A stretch of DNA of 64,000 nt. It comes from Mastigamoeba balamuthi. Taxonomy: Eukaryota; Evosea; Mastigamoebida; Mastigamoebidae. Numbering within the stretch: the first letter of the stretch is position 1; every line of letters begins with the position of its first letter. Of this stretch, positions 1 through 9,842 are shown piece after piece. Location: positions 610,079 to 674,078 of the forward strand of contig CACRSC010000273.1 of the NCBI GenBank assembly GCA_902651635.1. Direction: 5' to 3'. The position numbers and the translations under genes were made by a program. A model generated the notes under the pieces. The model did no database searches. It saw only the letters and a program-made list of their open reading frames with translations, and was not told the DNA's origin.

Positions 1-2
1 CG

Positions 3-187
3 TCCCAGGGGCCCACCCCGGCGCCGCGCGCCGCCCCCCACGGCCTCCCGCTCGCCGTCCATTCCGTTTTCGTTGCCGCCGCCCTCGCCGCCGGTGCCCT
101 CGCCGTCTCGTGCGCGTTCCTGCGTCGCCGCAAGGGCAAGCGCGGCCACCAGCCCTCCCCGTCCGACGTCGAGTGCGCCGGGCTCCC

Positions 188-219
<32 letters not shown>

Positions 220-1442
220 CGGCCAGCGCGCCCGAGGGCATCACGGTCTGCGCCGCAGAGGAGCTCGGGTTCCGCGTCGAGTCGCCGGCGGACCTCGTGC
301 TGCCCGCGCCCGGCGGCGGCGCCCCGCTGGACGTCAACAAAGTCCACGAGTATGCGCGCATCCGCGTGGCGCTGCTGGACACGGCTGCGGCGGCGGCGGC
401 CGTCGAGCTCGCGGCGGTGGCGCTGGGCGGGGCGCGCGGCAACTACCTGCTGACGGTCGAGCCGGCGGGCGCGAAGCTGGCGCGCGGGGCCGCAGAGAGC
501 GCGGAGCTGACCGTGCGCGTGGAGCCGCTGTGCACGACGGTCATCGACGACGCGCGCGTGTACCTCGTGGCGGGCGCGCGGGCGGCGTGCGTGCGGGTGG
601 CCAGCACGCCGTCGGGGCCCTCGGTGTTCATCGACCCCGCGCGGATCACGGTGGCGGCCGGCGCGCTGCTGGGCGCCGGGGCGACGGGCAGCGTCATCGA
701 GGGCGTCTACGAGGGCACGCACGTGGCCATCAAGCAGATCCTGCGCACCGACGGCGCCAGCGCGCTGGAGGAGATACAGCGCGAGATCAGCTCGCTGCAG
801 GCCGTGCGGTCGCCCTACGTCACGTCGCTGCACGGCGTCGTGCGGACGATCAACAGGAAGGGGTTCCTCGACGTGTCGCTCGTGCTGGAGCTCGCGCCGC
901 ACGGCAGCCTCGAGGGCCTCTACCGCCACGAGGGCAGCAGCGCGCGGCTCATACGGCGCGTGGTCGTCGACGCGGCCAAGGGCATCCGCGCGGTGCACGA
1001 CGCGGGGTTCATCCACAGGGACATCAAGCCCTCGAACATACTGGTCTTCGGGCTCGACGAGAGGTCCGAGCAGGCCGTCGCCAAGCTCGCGGACTTTGGC
1101 ACCGCCAAGGAGGTCGACGACGTCCAGGCGCTGCTGATGCACACCAAGGGCGTCGGGACGCCCATCTACACGGCGCCCGAGGTCCTCTCGGCGCAGGAGT
1201 ACTCGAGCGCCATCGACGTGTACTCGCTCTCGGTCACCATGTGGGAGGTGGCCACGCGCTCGCCGCCGTTTGGCGACATGAAGAGCTCGTTCTCGGTCGT
1301 CACGCACGTGCTCGAGGGCGGGCGCCCCGACGCGTCCAAGGCGTCGGTGATGTTCCCCCCGGAGCTGCTGCAGCGCTGCTGGTCGCAGAACCCCAAGCTG
1401 AGACCGTCGATCCAGGAGGTGATCGCGACGCTCGAGTCCTAG
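3..1442 (+). CDS. Receptor-like TKL protein kinase (5' partial)
   Basis: The window opens inside this gene. The open frame runs from base 3 to the TAG at 1440-1442, about 479 residues, with no intron seen. Residues about 18-42 form one hydrophobic helix followed by a basic stop-transfer stretch (RRRKGKR), then a ten-glutamine run, so the visible part is a membrane anchor plus cytoplasmic region. Residues about 80-210 look like an all-beta, MSP-like juxtamembrane domain. The kinase domain follows: glycine loop LGAGATGSV, VAIK lysine, catalytic HRDIKPSN, DFG, and an activation segment with GTPIYTAPEV. The C-terminus has the WSQNP.LRPS signature typical of tyrosine-kinase-like (TKL) kinases. HRDIKPSN suggests serine/threonine specificity. 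By family knowledge such proteins are surface receptors of amoebozoans; the ectodomain and ligand lie outside the window. Confidence 0.85.
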
Positions 1443-2384
1443 CACCCCTGCCCAGCCACAGCGGCGTGCGGGACAAAGAGCGCTGTCTACAGTAGTACAC
1501 CCCCAGGGAGGGGACCGATGTGTGTGTGAGAAACAACAGGATAAAACCAGAACTACGGCAACATACAAAGAGAAGGACCTGCGCCCTCCCGCCTCCCTCC
1601 AGACAGAAGGCGAACACTCGGAACTGGTGTCGTGCCTATGTAAGCCGGGTGACTCTGGTGGAAGGATCGGTTTTCCAAGTCTGCTACAGTACTATTTCTG
1701 AAATCCTCGTTGAACATCAACGCATTCAATTTGCAACCAACCCACACAAGAGTTCTGGTATTGCCTGCGGGCATTCTGTATGCTCAGTTGTTGCCGGAAC
1801 CGGACGCCGCTCCTCGCGCTCCCTTTGGGGGGTGCGCTCGCCCACGAGGCTCCCGGCTGGACGCCAGCGGGGCTCAATCTGTTGCCGGTTTGAGATTTCG
1901 GTTGAACGGAGGAACACCCCCCACATAAATATCTTCGTTATTGAAACTAAGTGGCTCCGAGCGTTTCCCACGAGCCCCCGCAGCCACACACGGCGCACGC
2001 GATGTCTCAGGACCAGGGGCAGCCTCCACTCTCCGACACCAGCTCGCCCTGCCTCGCCGCAGTTCGCGCCTCTGCCCCCAGCGCGACGCCCCATCGCACT
2101 TTGCTCCCACCCGCGCACACTGGGCACCCAATTTCAAGATCGCTAACCGCCTCCTCCCCTCCCAACATCCACAACGTTCTTCGCTGTGCCCCTGACGCCG
2201 CGTCGCGCTCGCGTCAACCCCCAGGACCCTGCGACGAGGCCGCGGCACCGCAGCGAGGCGCCTCTGTGCGCGGCGCCCTCCCCCAACCCTTGGGCGGGTG
2301 CCGCACTGCTGTGACTCACGCACTTGCACCCAAAGGCCCACGCAGCTCGCGAGGAGCAGCGAGTGCACCCGCGGGGCGCTGCTG
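1443..2384. other. Intergenic, no gene seen
   Basis: About 940 bases between the kinase stop and the Sec7 gene start. Open frames here are short or low-complexity and show no family signature. The last 250 bases probably hold the 5' UTR and promoter of the Sec7 gene. An in-frame ATG at 2298 lies upstream of the chosen start, but its leader looks non-coding. Confidence 0.5.
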
Positions 2385-5300
2385 ATGCTGGACCTCTCGG
2401 CCACGCCGTCGCCGCCGCCCGCCGCGTCGGCCAAGCCCGAGGGGTGCGGCGCCAAGGGCTCGCGGACGCCGGACCCCGAGACGGCGCGCGTGACGCAGGA
2501 GCGGCGCAGGCAGAGCATACCGGGCAACATCCTGCGCTTCTTCTCCATCGGCCGCGCGGGCGCCAAGCACCACGCAGCCCAGCAGACGGCGGGCGACTGC
2601 TCCGCGCCGCCCAGGAAGCCCAAGCTGCAGGACATCTTCGCGCCCCCGGACGACGACAGCAGCAGCAGCGGCAGCAGCGCCAGCGCGCCCCCGCTGCCGC
2701 CGTCGCCCCCAGAGGAGCGACCGGCGGCGTCAGCGGCAGCGGCAGCAGCAGCGGCACCGACGGCGTCGGCGAGGACGCTGAGGCACTGCAGGAGGCCGGC
2801 GTCGCTGGTGTGCGACCCCGTGGGGCAGCAGCAGCAGCAGCAGCAGAGGGCGGACGTGATCATGTCGCCGAGCCGCAAGCGCAGGAGCGGGAGCGTGGAG
2901 ATCAGCGCGAGGTTCGCGCGCGCGGGGTACACGGCGGCGGACGAGACGGAGCTGACGCTGGAGCCCGGGGAGGCCGTCTGCGTCAAGGACGCCGACGAGA
3001 ACGGCTGGGCCTTCGGGGTGACGTCGCGGGCCAAGGGCTGGTTCCCCTTGGACGTCCTGGTGCCCGTGCCCGCGCGCGGCAGCAGCGGCGCAGGCGGCGG
3101 CGTCACGCGGCAGCGGTCGGCGACGCTCGAGTCGGCGCCCAGGAGGGCTGCGCTCAGCCGCACGATGGCGGCCGCGCCGCAGTCCGAGTCGATCGCGGCG
3201 GGCGAGGTCGACGCGGACGTCGACATCGACATGGCGTCGATCGCGTCGTCGCGCGAGGCGACGGCCGTGGGCCTGAGCGACTTCCTGCAGGGGCGGCCCA
3301 CAACCACGCAGCTCGAGGCCATCGGCATCCTGCAGGGTGAGAAATGCCTGCGTTGACGTGTGGGGGATGGCCACGGGAATTGACCCTTCCCCCCCCCCCC
3401 CNNNNNNNNNNNNNNNNNNNNNNNNNNNNNNNNNNNNNNNNNNNNNNNNNNNNNNNNNNNNNNNNNNNNNNNNNNNNNNNNNNNNNNNNNNNNNNNNNNN
3501 NNNNNNNNNNNNNNNNNNNNNNNNNNNNNNNNNNNNNNNNNNNNNNNNNNNNNNNNNNNNNNNNNNNNNNNNNNNNNNNNNNNNNNNNNNNNNNNNNNNN
3601 NNNNNNNNNNNNNNNNNNNNNNNNNNNNNNNNNNNNNNNNNNNNNNNNNNNNNNNNNNNNNNNNNNNNNNNNNNNNNNNNNNNNNNNNNNNNNNNNNNNN
3701 NNNNNNNNNNNNNNNNNNNNNNNNNNNNNNNNNNNNNNNNNNNNNNNNNNNNNNNNNNNNNNNNNNNNNNNNNNNNNNNNNNNNNNNNNNNNNNNNNNNN
3801 NNNNNNNNNNNNNNNNNNNNNNNNNNNNNNNNNNNNNNNNNNNNNNNNNNNNNNNNNNNNNNNNNNNNNNNNNNNNNNNNNNNNNNNNNNNNNNNNNNNN
3901 NNNNNNNNNNNNNNNNNNNNNNNNNNNNNNNNNNNNNNNNNNNNNNNNNNNNNNNNNNNNNNNNNNNNNNNNNNNNNNNNNNNNNNNNNNNNNNNNNNNN
4001 NNNNNNNNNNNNNNNNNNNNNNNNNNNNNNNNNNNNNNNNNNNNNNNNNNNNNNNNNNNNNNNNNNNNNNNNNNNNNNNNNNNNNNNNNNNNNNNNNNNN
4101 NNNNNNNNNNNNNNNNNNNNNNNNNNNNNNNNNNNNNNNNNNNNNNNNNNNNNNNNNNNNNNNNNNNCCCCCCCCCCCCCCCCCCCCTACCCTCCCGTCT
4201 CGGGCAGAGAGGGACACAGTGGCGAGCGTGCTGACGAGCAGGCTGTCGTGGAGGGCCAACTCCGAGGTCGTCGAGTCGCTCCTGCGCAGCAGGCTGACCG
4301 CGGCAGCCGCGGCCGCCGACGCCGCCGAGCCGCCCGCAGCCGCAGGCGAGGGCTCTGCAAAGGACGCTGGGCAGCAGCAGGAGCAGGCGGAGGCACCGCA
4401 GGGGCAGCAGCAGCAGGGAGGGCAGGGGGCGAGCGCGGGGGAGGAGAGCAACAGCGAGTGCAGCCCGCCGCTGACGAGGAAGGCGGGGCGGAGCAACACG
4501 GTGACGCTGGCGATGGCGCCGGTGGAGATCAGGAAGATGGTGCCCGTCATGTCGACGGCCACGCGCGACATCCGCGCGGCCATGGAGAAGTTCGTCGACA
4601 ACCCCTTCAAGGGCATCCAGATGCTGACGGCCTGCGGCGTCATCGAGGACAAGCCGCGCTCGATCGCGACGTTCCTCTACAACTACCCGGGCCTCCCGCG
4701 CGACAAAGTCGGCGACTACCTCGGCACCAAGTGCGCTGGCGCACCGGGAGGGGGTGGGCGGTGGGGGGAAGGGGCTCTGGCCAGCCCACGAGCCGCGTGG
4801 CTGACTGCTCTGGGGGCGCAGGGAGTCGGCAGAGGTGCTGAGGGAGTACATGCACTTCCTCAACTTCAGCTTCCTGGACTTCGAGACGGCGCTGAGGAGG
4901 TTCCTGGGCTGCTTCAGGCTGCCGGGCGAGGCGCAGAAGATCGACAGGCTCATGCAGAGCTTCGCGCACAAGTTCCACTCGCAGGGCAGCGAGCGCCAGA
5001 CGCGCATGTTCGAGAACGCCGACGCGGCCTACGTCCTCGCGTTCTACACGATCATGCTCAACACCGACGTGCACAACGTGCGTGCCTCCCCTCCCCCCGC
5101 GCGGCGGCGCGTCTCTCCACGGTTCCTGACGGGTCTCTGGCGACAGCCGTCGGTGAAGCGGAAGATGACGCTGAGCCAGTTCATCTACGGGGCCAAGCAG
5201 ATGAACGGGGGCAAGGACTTCCCGCGGGAGCTGCTCGAGGACATCTACTACAACATCATCGACTCGGACATCAAGCTCGGCAAGCCCCTCTACCCGCACG

Positions 5301-6057
5301 CCGTCAAGGAGGGGTGGCTGCACAAGGACGGCCGCCTCGCGCACAGGAGGTGGTTCCTCGCCGACCCCACGGGCCTCATGTACTTCCGTGCCCCCGACGT
5401 GCGTGGCACCTCCGCTCCACTCCTCCCGTGCCGCGGGTTCCGCTGACCTGCGACTGGCAACGTGCAGCTCCAGGAGCTCAAGGGGCGCTACCCCATCGAG
5501 GGCATGAACTTGGTGCTGTTCCCCATCGTCCCGGGCAAGCGATACAGGTTCTCTGTCATCTACATCGAGTCGAACAAACAGGTTTCGAACAAACACCGCC
5601 ACCGCTCCCACGCGGGACCAGCAAGGGTGACTCACTCGCCCCGGCGCGATTGCAGGAGGAGCTTCGACTGTCGGTGGAGAGGGAGATCTCCTACTACGCG
5701 TGGATAGACGCCCTGCAAAGGCTCACGGCGTCGGCACCCATCAGCTCCGAGTCGCTGGCCAACAGCATGAAGCCGCGCCGCACGTCTCCCCTGTCGCCGC
5801 ACAAGCGCGAGGAGCACCCGCCGCAGCAGCAAGCCCAGCCGCAGCCCCAGCCGTCGCCGCAGCCCGTCCAGCAGCCGCACGTGCAAGTGCAGGCTGCGGC
5901 GGCCAACCCCGCTGCTGCCACAAGAATGGTAGCAAGCGGGGCGGGGCTTGCCGCGCACGAGGTGCTGCCGGTGGCTTCGTGTGCGCCGTCACCACTACCC
6001 CCGGCTATTTCTCCGTTTGGGCGCAACGAGGCCGAGCCTGAACCCCACTCTGACTGA
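2385..6057 (+). CDS. SH3-Sec7-PH protein, ARF guanine nucleotide exchange factor
   Basis: Six exons are proposed: 2385-3336, 4208-4730, 4822-5077, 5147-5398, 5468-5581 and 5656-6057, about 832 residues. The first intron contains a 766-base run of N, so exons could be missing there. After a low-complexity N-terminus comes an SH3 domain (about residues 180-235, ending GWFPLDVL). The Sec7 domain starts near VESLLRSRL and holds the signature FRLPGEAQKIDRLM, whose glutamate is the catalytic glutamic finger, then AYVLAFYTIMLNTDVHN and the GGKDFP motif. A PH domain follows (KEGWLHKDGRLAHRRWF to the YYAWIDALQ helix), then a proline/glutamine-rich tail. The Sec7-PH order is that of cytohesin, IQSEC and EFA6 exchangers, which load GTP on ARF at membranes. 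An N-terminal SH3 on a Sec7-PH protein is unusual. ATG 2385 was preferred because upstream in-frame sequence looks like UTR. Confidence 0.85.
3402..4167. other. Assembly gap (766 N) inside a poly-C tract
   Basis: The gap is entered through about twelve C and left through about nineteen C. It lies inside the first intron of the Sec7 gene. The C homopolymer is the likely cause of the break. Confidence 0.95.
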
Positions 6058-6422
6058 GAGAAATGGAACTATGCAAGGGTATAAATATCTTGAACACAGC
6101 AAGACCACCAAACGGCACTTTTTCCATCGGGCAACGAATCAACGAAGACCAATTGATTCCTGAGTGACATTAGGAACAAAATTCCTGGTCCTACCAAAGA
6201 AAAAAAAGGGAGTGGGGTTGGCCCGTTCACGCCAAGTACAGCGCCGGGCCTTGATCGGCTTACGTGCTTAAGGGGAAGACCAGTATTGGTGGTGATGTAT
6301 GGGCGGTGGGGAAGTAAGTTCCTGGAGCCCTCCCAGAGCCCCGTCGATGGTGGGTGCGGGAGAGCAGCATGGCGAACGCGAAAGCAAGAAAGAGCAACCA
6401 ACCAGCAAGCCGCGCGAGCATC
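6058..6422. other. Convergent intergenic region, nothing recognised
   Basis: 365 bases between two convergent stop codons. A TATAAATA string at 6080 sits downstream of both genes, so it is not a promoter for either. Confidence 0.5.
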
Positions 6423-9400
6423 TCACATCGGCACGAGGCTCATCGGAGCCGAGCTCCCTGGACTTGACGGGTAGTCGTCCGTGCCGTCGCCCCCAGGCGC
6501 GATGCCCGGCGAGTAGGGGCCGACGTTGCCGCCGCCCTGCCCTCTGTTCGTTATCATGTCGACGACGCGCCCGTCCGCGCCCTCGTCAATGCCCGCCAGC
6601 TGCTGGCCACCGTTCGCGCCTCCGCCCACCTCGGGCGTCCCGAGCATCATCTGCCTCGACACGCCGCCGTTGCCTCGCGGCGACAGCCCCGTGCGGCTCA
6701 TGTGCTGCGGCGCGATGCCGTCGAGGCCTCGGACCTCGGCGCTGGCGCCCGCGCGCAGCAGCGCCTCGCAGCACTCGGCGCTCCCCGCGGCCGCCGCGGC
6801 GTGCAGCGCCGTCTCGCCCTCGGAGTTGCGCGCGTCCACGTCGGCCTCGTGCTGCAGCAGGAACTCGACGACCTGCGTGTTGCCCGCGGCCGAGGCCCAG
6901 TGCAGCGGCGTGTTGCCGCTGCCCTCGCGCATCTGGGGCGCCATGCTCGCGCCCCCGGGCGTCGACCCCGCCGAGGGCATCGGCGGCACGCCCTGCGCGG
7001 CGTCGAGCAGCTGCGCGGCGCCCGCGCCCGCGGCGTCGTCGTACTGCTGCTGCGCGCTCGCCGTGCCGATGCAGTCCGAGTCGAGGTCGACGGCGTCGGC
7101 GTCGTCGCACTCGTCGGCGTCCTGGGCGCTGCTGGCGCCCGCGGCCGAGATGCAGAGCGCGGGGAACAGCACGCGCTCCGAGCAGCCCGCGTCCATCCGC
7201 GCGCTCATCGCCGTCGCGCTGTACGCAAACGCCGCGCTCGTCTCGGACCACTCGTCCCGCGCGTTGCACACGCGCACCTCGACGACGCCCGGCATGTGCG
7301 GCGGCGTCGCGCACAGCAGCGTCCCGGGCCCGCGGAACTCGGGCACGACCTCGACGTTGTCGAACCTGACGCGCGTGTTGGGCGTGTCGGCGAAGTTGCG
7401 CCCCAGCACCGCCACGCGCGTGCCGCCCACCGTCGGCCCCAGCGCGGGCACGACCTCGGTCACCGACGCCGGCGTCGCGGGGCTCGGCCGCAGCTGCGTC
7501 GAGTGCGAGACGACGCAGAGCGGCCGCGTGTTGACGCTGTGCAGCACGTCGTAGCACTCGCCCCCGGGCGGCGGCGACGTCCCCGCGCCCGGCGACGGCC
7601 CGCGCGCGAGGTGCGTGCTGCCCGAGCGCAGCGAGCGGTAGCGGCGCAGCTCAAAGCGCAGCACAAACATCGTCTCCTCGAGCTGGTGCGACGTCACGAG
7701 GACCTTGAGCCGCCGGAACGGCACCGCGCGCGACTGCGGGACCTCGCAGGGCGCGCCGCCGCTCAGGTGGCGCGTCTCGTCGCCGTTGAGGTCGCAGCGG
7801 ATCAGCAGCGGCGCCACCTTGAGCGTCGACAGCGTGTCGGGGTCGATGTCGCCGTCCACCGTCACCACCGGGTTCGGCTTCATGTTCCGCTTGTACACGC
7901 ACCTCTCGGGCGGCTGCTCCACTATCCTCAGCCTCAGCCCGCTGCCCCCCACGTGCGAGCTGCGTGGCGTGAGCCGCAGGCGAGGGCTGTGAGAGAGCAC
8001 GCGCACGGGAGCGGCGCAGAGGCCGAGGCCTGGATCGACTGGATGGGCGCAGGGACAGCGATGGGGACGGGGCCGACGAGGGTGGGCTGCTGCTGCTGCT
8101 GCTGCTGCTGGCCGGGCTGGCCCGGCTGCTGCTGCTGGGGGACCTGGGCGAGCATGGCCTGGGCGGGGGCCAGCATCGAGGCCGAGCTCAGGATGTCGCT
8201 GGGGGCCGAGACGCGCTGCAGGACCAGCGACTGCAGCTCCATCGTCTCGAACGGCGACAGCTGCCGCAGCTGCACCACCTGCAGCATCTGCACGGGCACC
8301 ATCCGCTGCAGCGAGTTCTGCGGGGCGATGGGGAGAGGGGAGGAGGAGCGCGTCATGATGTCATGCCGAGGAAAAGTACCGGTAGCAAAAGGGAAGGAAA
8401 AGAGCTATGAGGGAATTATCCCGGAATATCCTGAAAATGCCTGCACAATTCCTGACGGAGATGACGAGGGTGCATGCAGCAGCACGAAAAGAGGGGCACA
8501 GCGGCAGGTAGAGCAGGGGGCACGCGAAGGGTCGAAAGGTGCACAAGGGGAAACAGAGGGGGGATGGAGGGGATGGAAGGACTGGGGGGGGCTCTGCTTG
8601 CCTTGAGGAGGACCGCGTCGTCGTACGAGAGCGAGAGGAACGCGAGGAGGGGCGAGTAGAGGTGGTAGTACTCTGTGCGCAGCGCGAGCAGCTTCTCGAG
8701 CAGCGGCAGGCGGTCCTGCGGCGGCGCCGTCGAGACCTCGCGGTGCATGCGCTGCAGCGAGTCGTGCTGGACGTGCGAGATCAGCACGTGCAGCTGCTCG
8801 AGCGTCTGCTGCTGCTGCTGCACGTCCCGCGTGTCCGGCAGCACTTGGAACAGCTGCGCGCGCCCGGGGCCCCCGGTGAGAAGAGCGCGCCGGGCGCGCA
8901 GAGGGGGGAGGAAACCGGGAAATGGGTAGAATACTAGATTCAAATCTGAAAAAACAAAAAGGGCGAGGGGGCAAATGTCTTGGCGGTTTGAACGGACAAG
9001 CTGGATGACGGTGAAGTTGCTGAGCAGCTCCTTCAGGAGGTAGAGGTGGACCACCGTCTGGACCGCCGTCCACGGCGCCTCGAGCATGGCCGCGAACTCT
9101 GCGACCTGCTCTTCCGCCCCCGGGTTGTTTGTTTTCCCGATCCCAATCGTCAAAACCCCATTTGTCCGATACTTCAAGGGAAAAGAGAAGAAAAACAACA
9201 AAAAGGGGGCAGGGCGACGACGCCACGTCATCGCCCCCGGCGCCCCTTCCGCCCCCAACGGACCTTGATGTCCTCGAGCGAGTCGCGCTGCGCGTAGTAC
9301 GCCACCGCGCGCAGCTTGTCCAGCGTGGCGCTCTGGAAGAAGTCCACCAGCGCCTCGTCAAACCGCACGCCCGCGTCGCCGATCGTGCCGACGCCGACGG

Positions 9401-9572
9401 GCGACGTGCTGCGCGGCCGGCCCGCCAGCCCCACCGGCTCGCGCGCGTGCGCAAAGTCGAGCAGCAGCCGCAGCTGGGCCGGCGAGCCGCCGCCGATGCC
9501 CTCCTGCAGCTGCCGCAGCAGCAGCGCGACGCCAACGAGCTCGCCCTGCAGCTTCTGCGCGAGCTCCCCCAT
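6423..9572 (-). CDS. IPT/TIG and ankyrin-repeat protein, putative transcription factor
   Basis: Five exons on the minus strand: 9572-9264, 9105-8998, 8853-8602, 8317-8007 and 7986-6423, summing to about 847 residues. The N-terminal 330 residues are helical with glutamine runs. Next is a beta-rich region beginning LRLRIVEQPPERCVYKRN and ending LEETMFVLRFELRRY, whose spacing recalls a Rel-like DNA-binding fold. An IPT/TIG domain follows (VTEVVPALGPTVGGTRVAVL to the AFAYS strand), then two to three ankyrin repeats (GNTPLHWASAAGN, GETALHAAAAAGS) and a disordered tail. The order DNA-binding-like fold, IPT, ankyrin is that of NF-kB, CAMTA and Mga2/Spt23 regulators; no closer assignment is possible by eye. 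Intron 3 has a GC donor (AAG|GCAAGC). Intron 4 would be only 20 bases. Exon 1 was chosen because it is the first in-frame ATG after the upstream spacer. Confidence 0.7.
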
Positions 9573-9842
9573 TCCACCCTAGGCAAGAGGCGGGGGACCC
9601 GTGCCGGATTCGATGCCGCTTTTGGTCGGTTGAGTGTGTGGTGCCCGCGGGGGGGTGGGGTGCCTGCGCGCCCTTTTTTCTCTGCCCAGATTTTCAGCAG
9701 AGAGAAAAGCGGGGTTTGAATCTTTCCTTTTCAGGGCCGAAGAACTGGGACTCTGCGGGACCCGAACTCGCGTGCAGGGGCGACTGACTATTTCGTGCTG
9801 TGTTCGCACTTTGTTGACTGTACCTCCCCCCGGGGGTTTTCC

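Noticed and set aside
1874-3328. Long open frames on the minus strand through the Sec7 gene and many arginine/alanine-rich frames elsewhere
   Set aside because: In GC-rich coding DNA the antisense and shifted frames stay open by chance. They lack family signatures and have extreme R/A/P composition, while the overlapping frame matches a known family.
2817-3336. SH3 region as a separate gene ending before the gap
   Set aside because: The frame enters a clean donor (CAGG|GTGAG) and the exon after the gap resumes in the matching phase, so one gene is simpler; the N gap leaves some doubt.
6080-6087. TATAAATA as a promoter
   Set aside because: It lies between two convergent stop codons, downstream of both genes.
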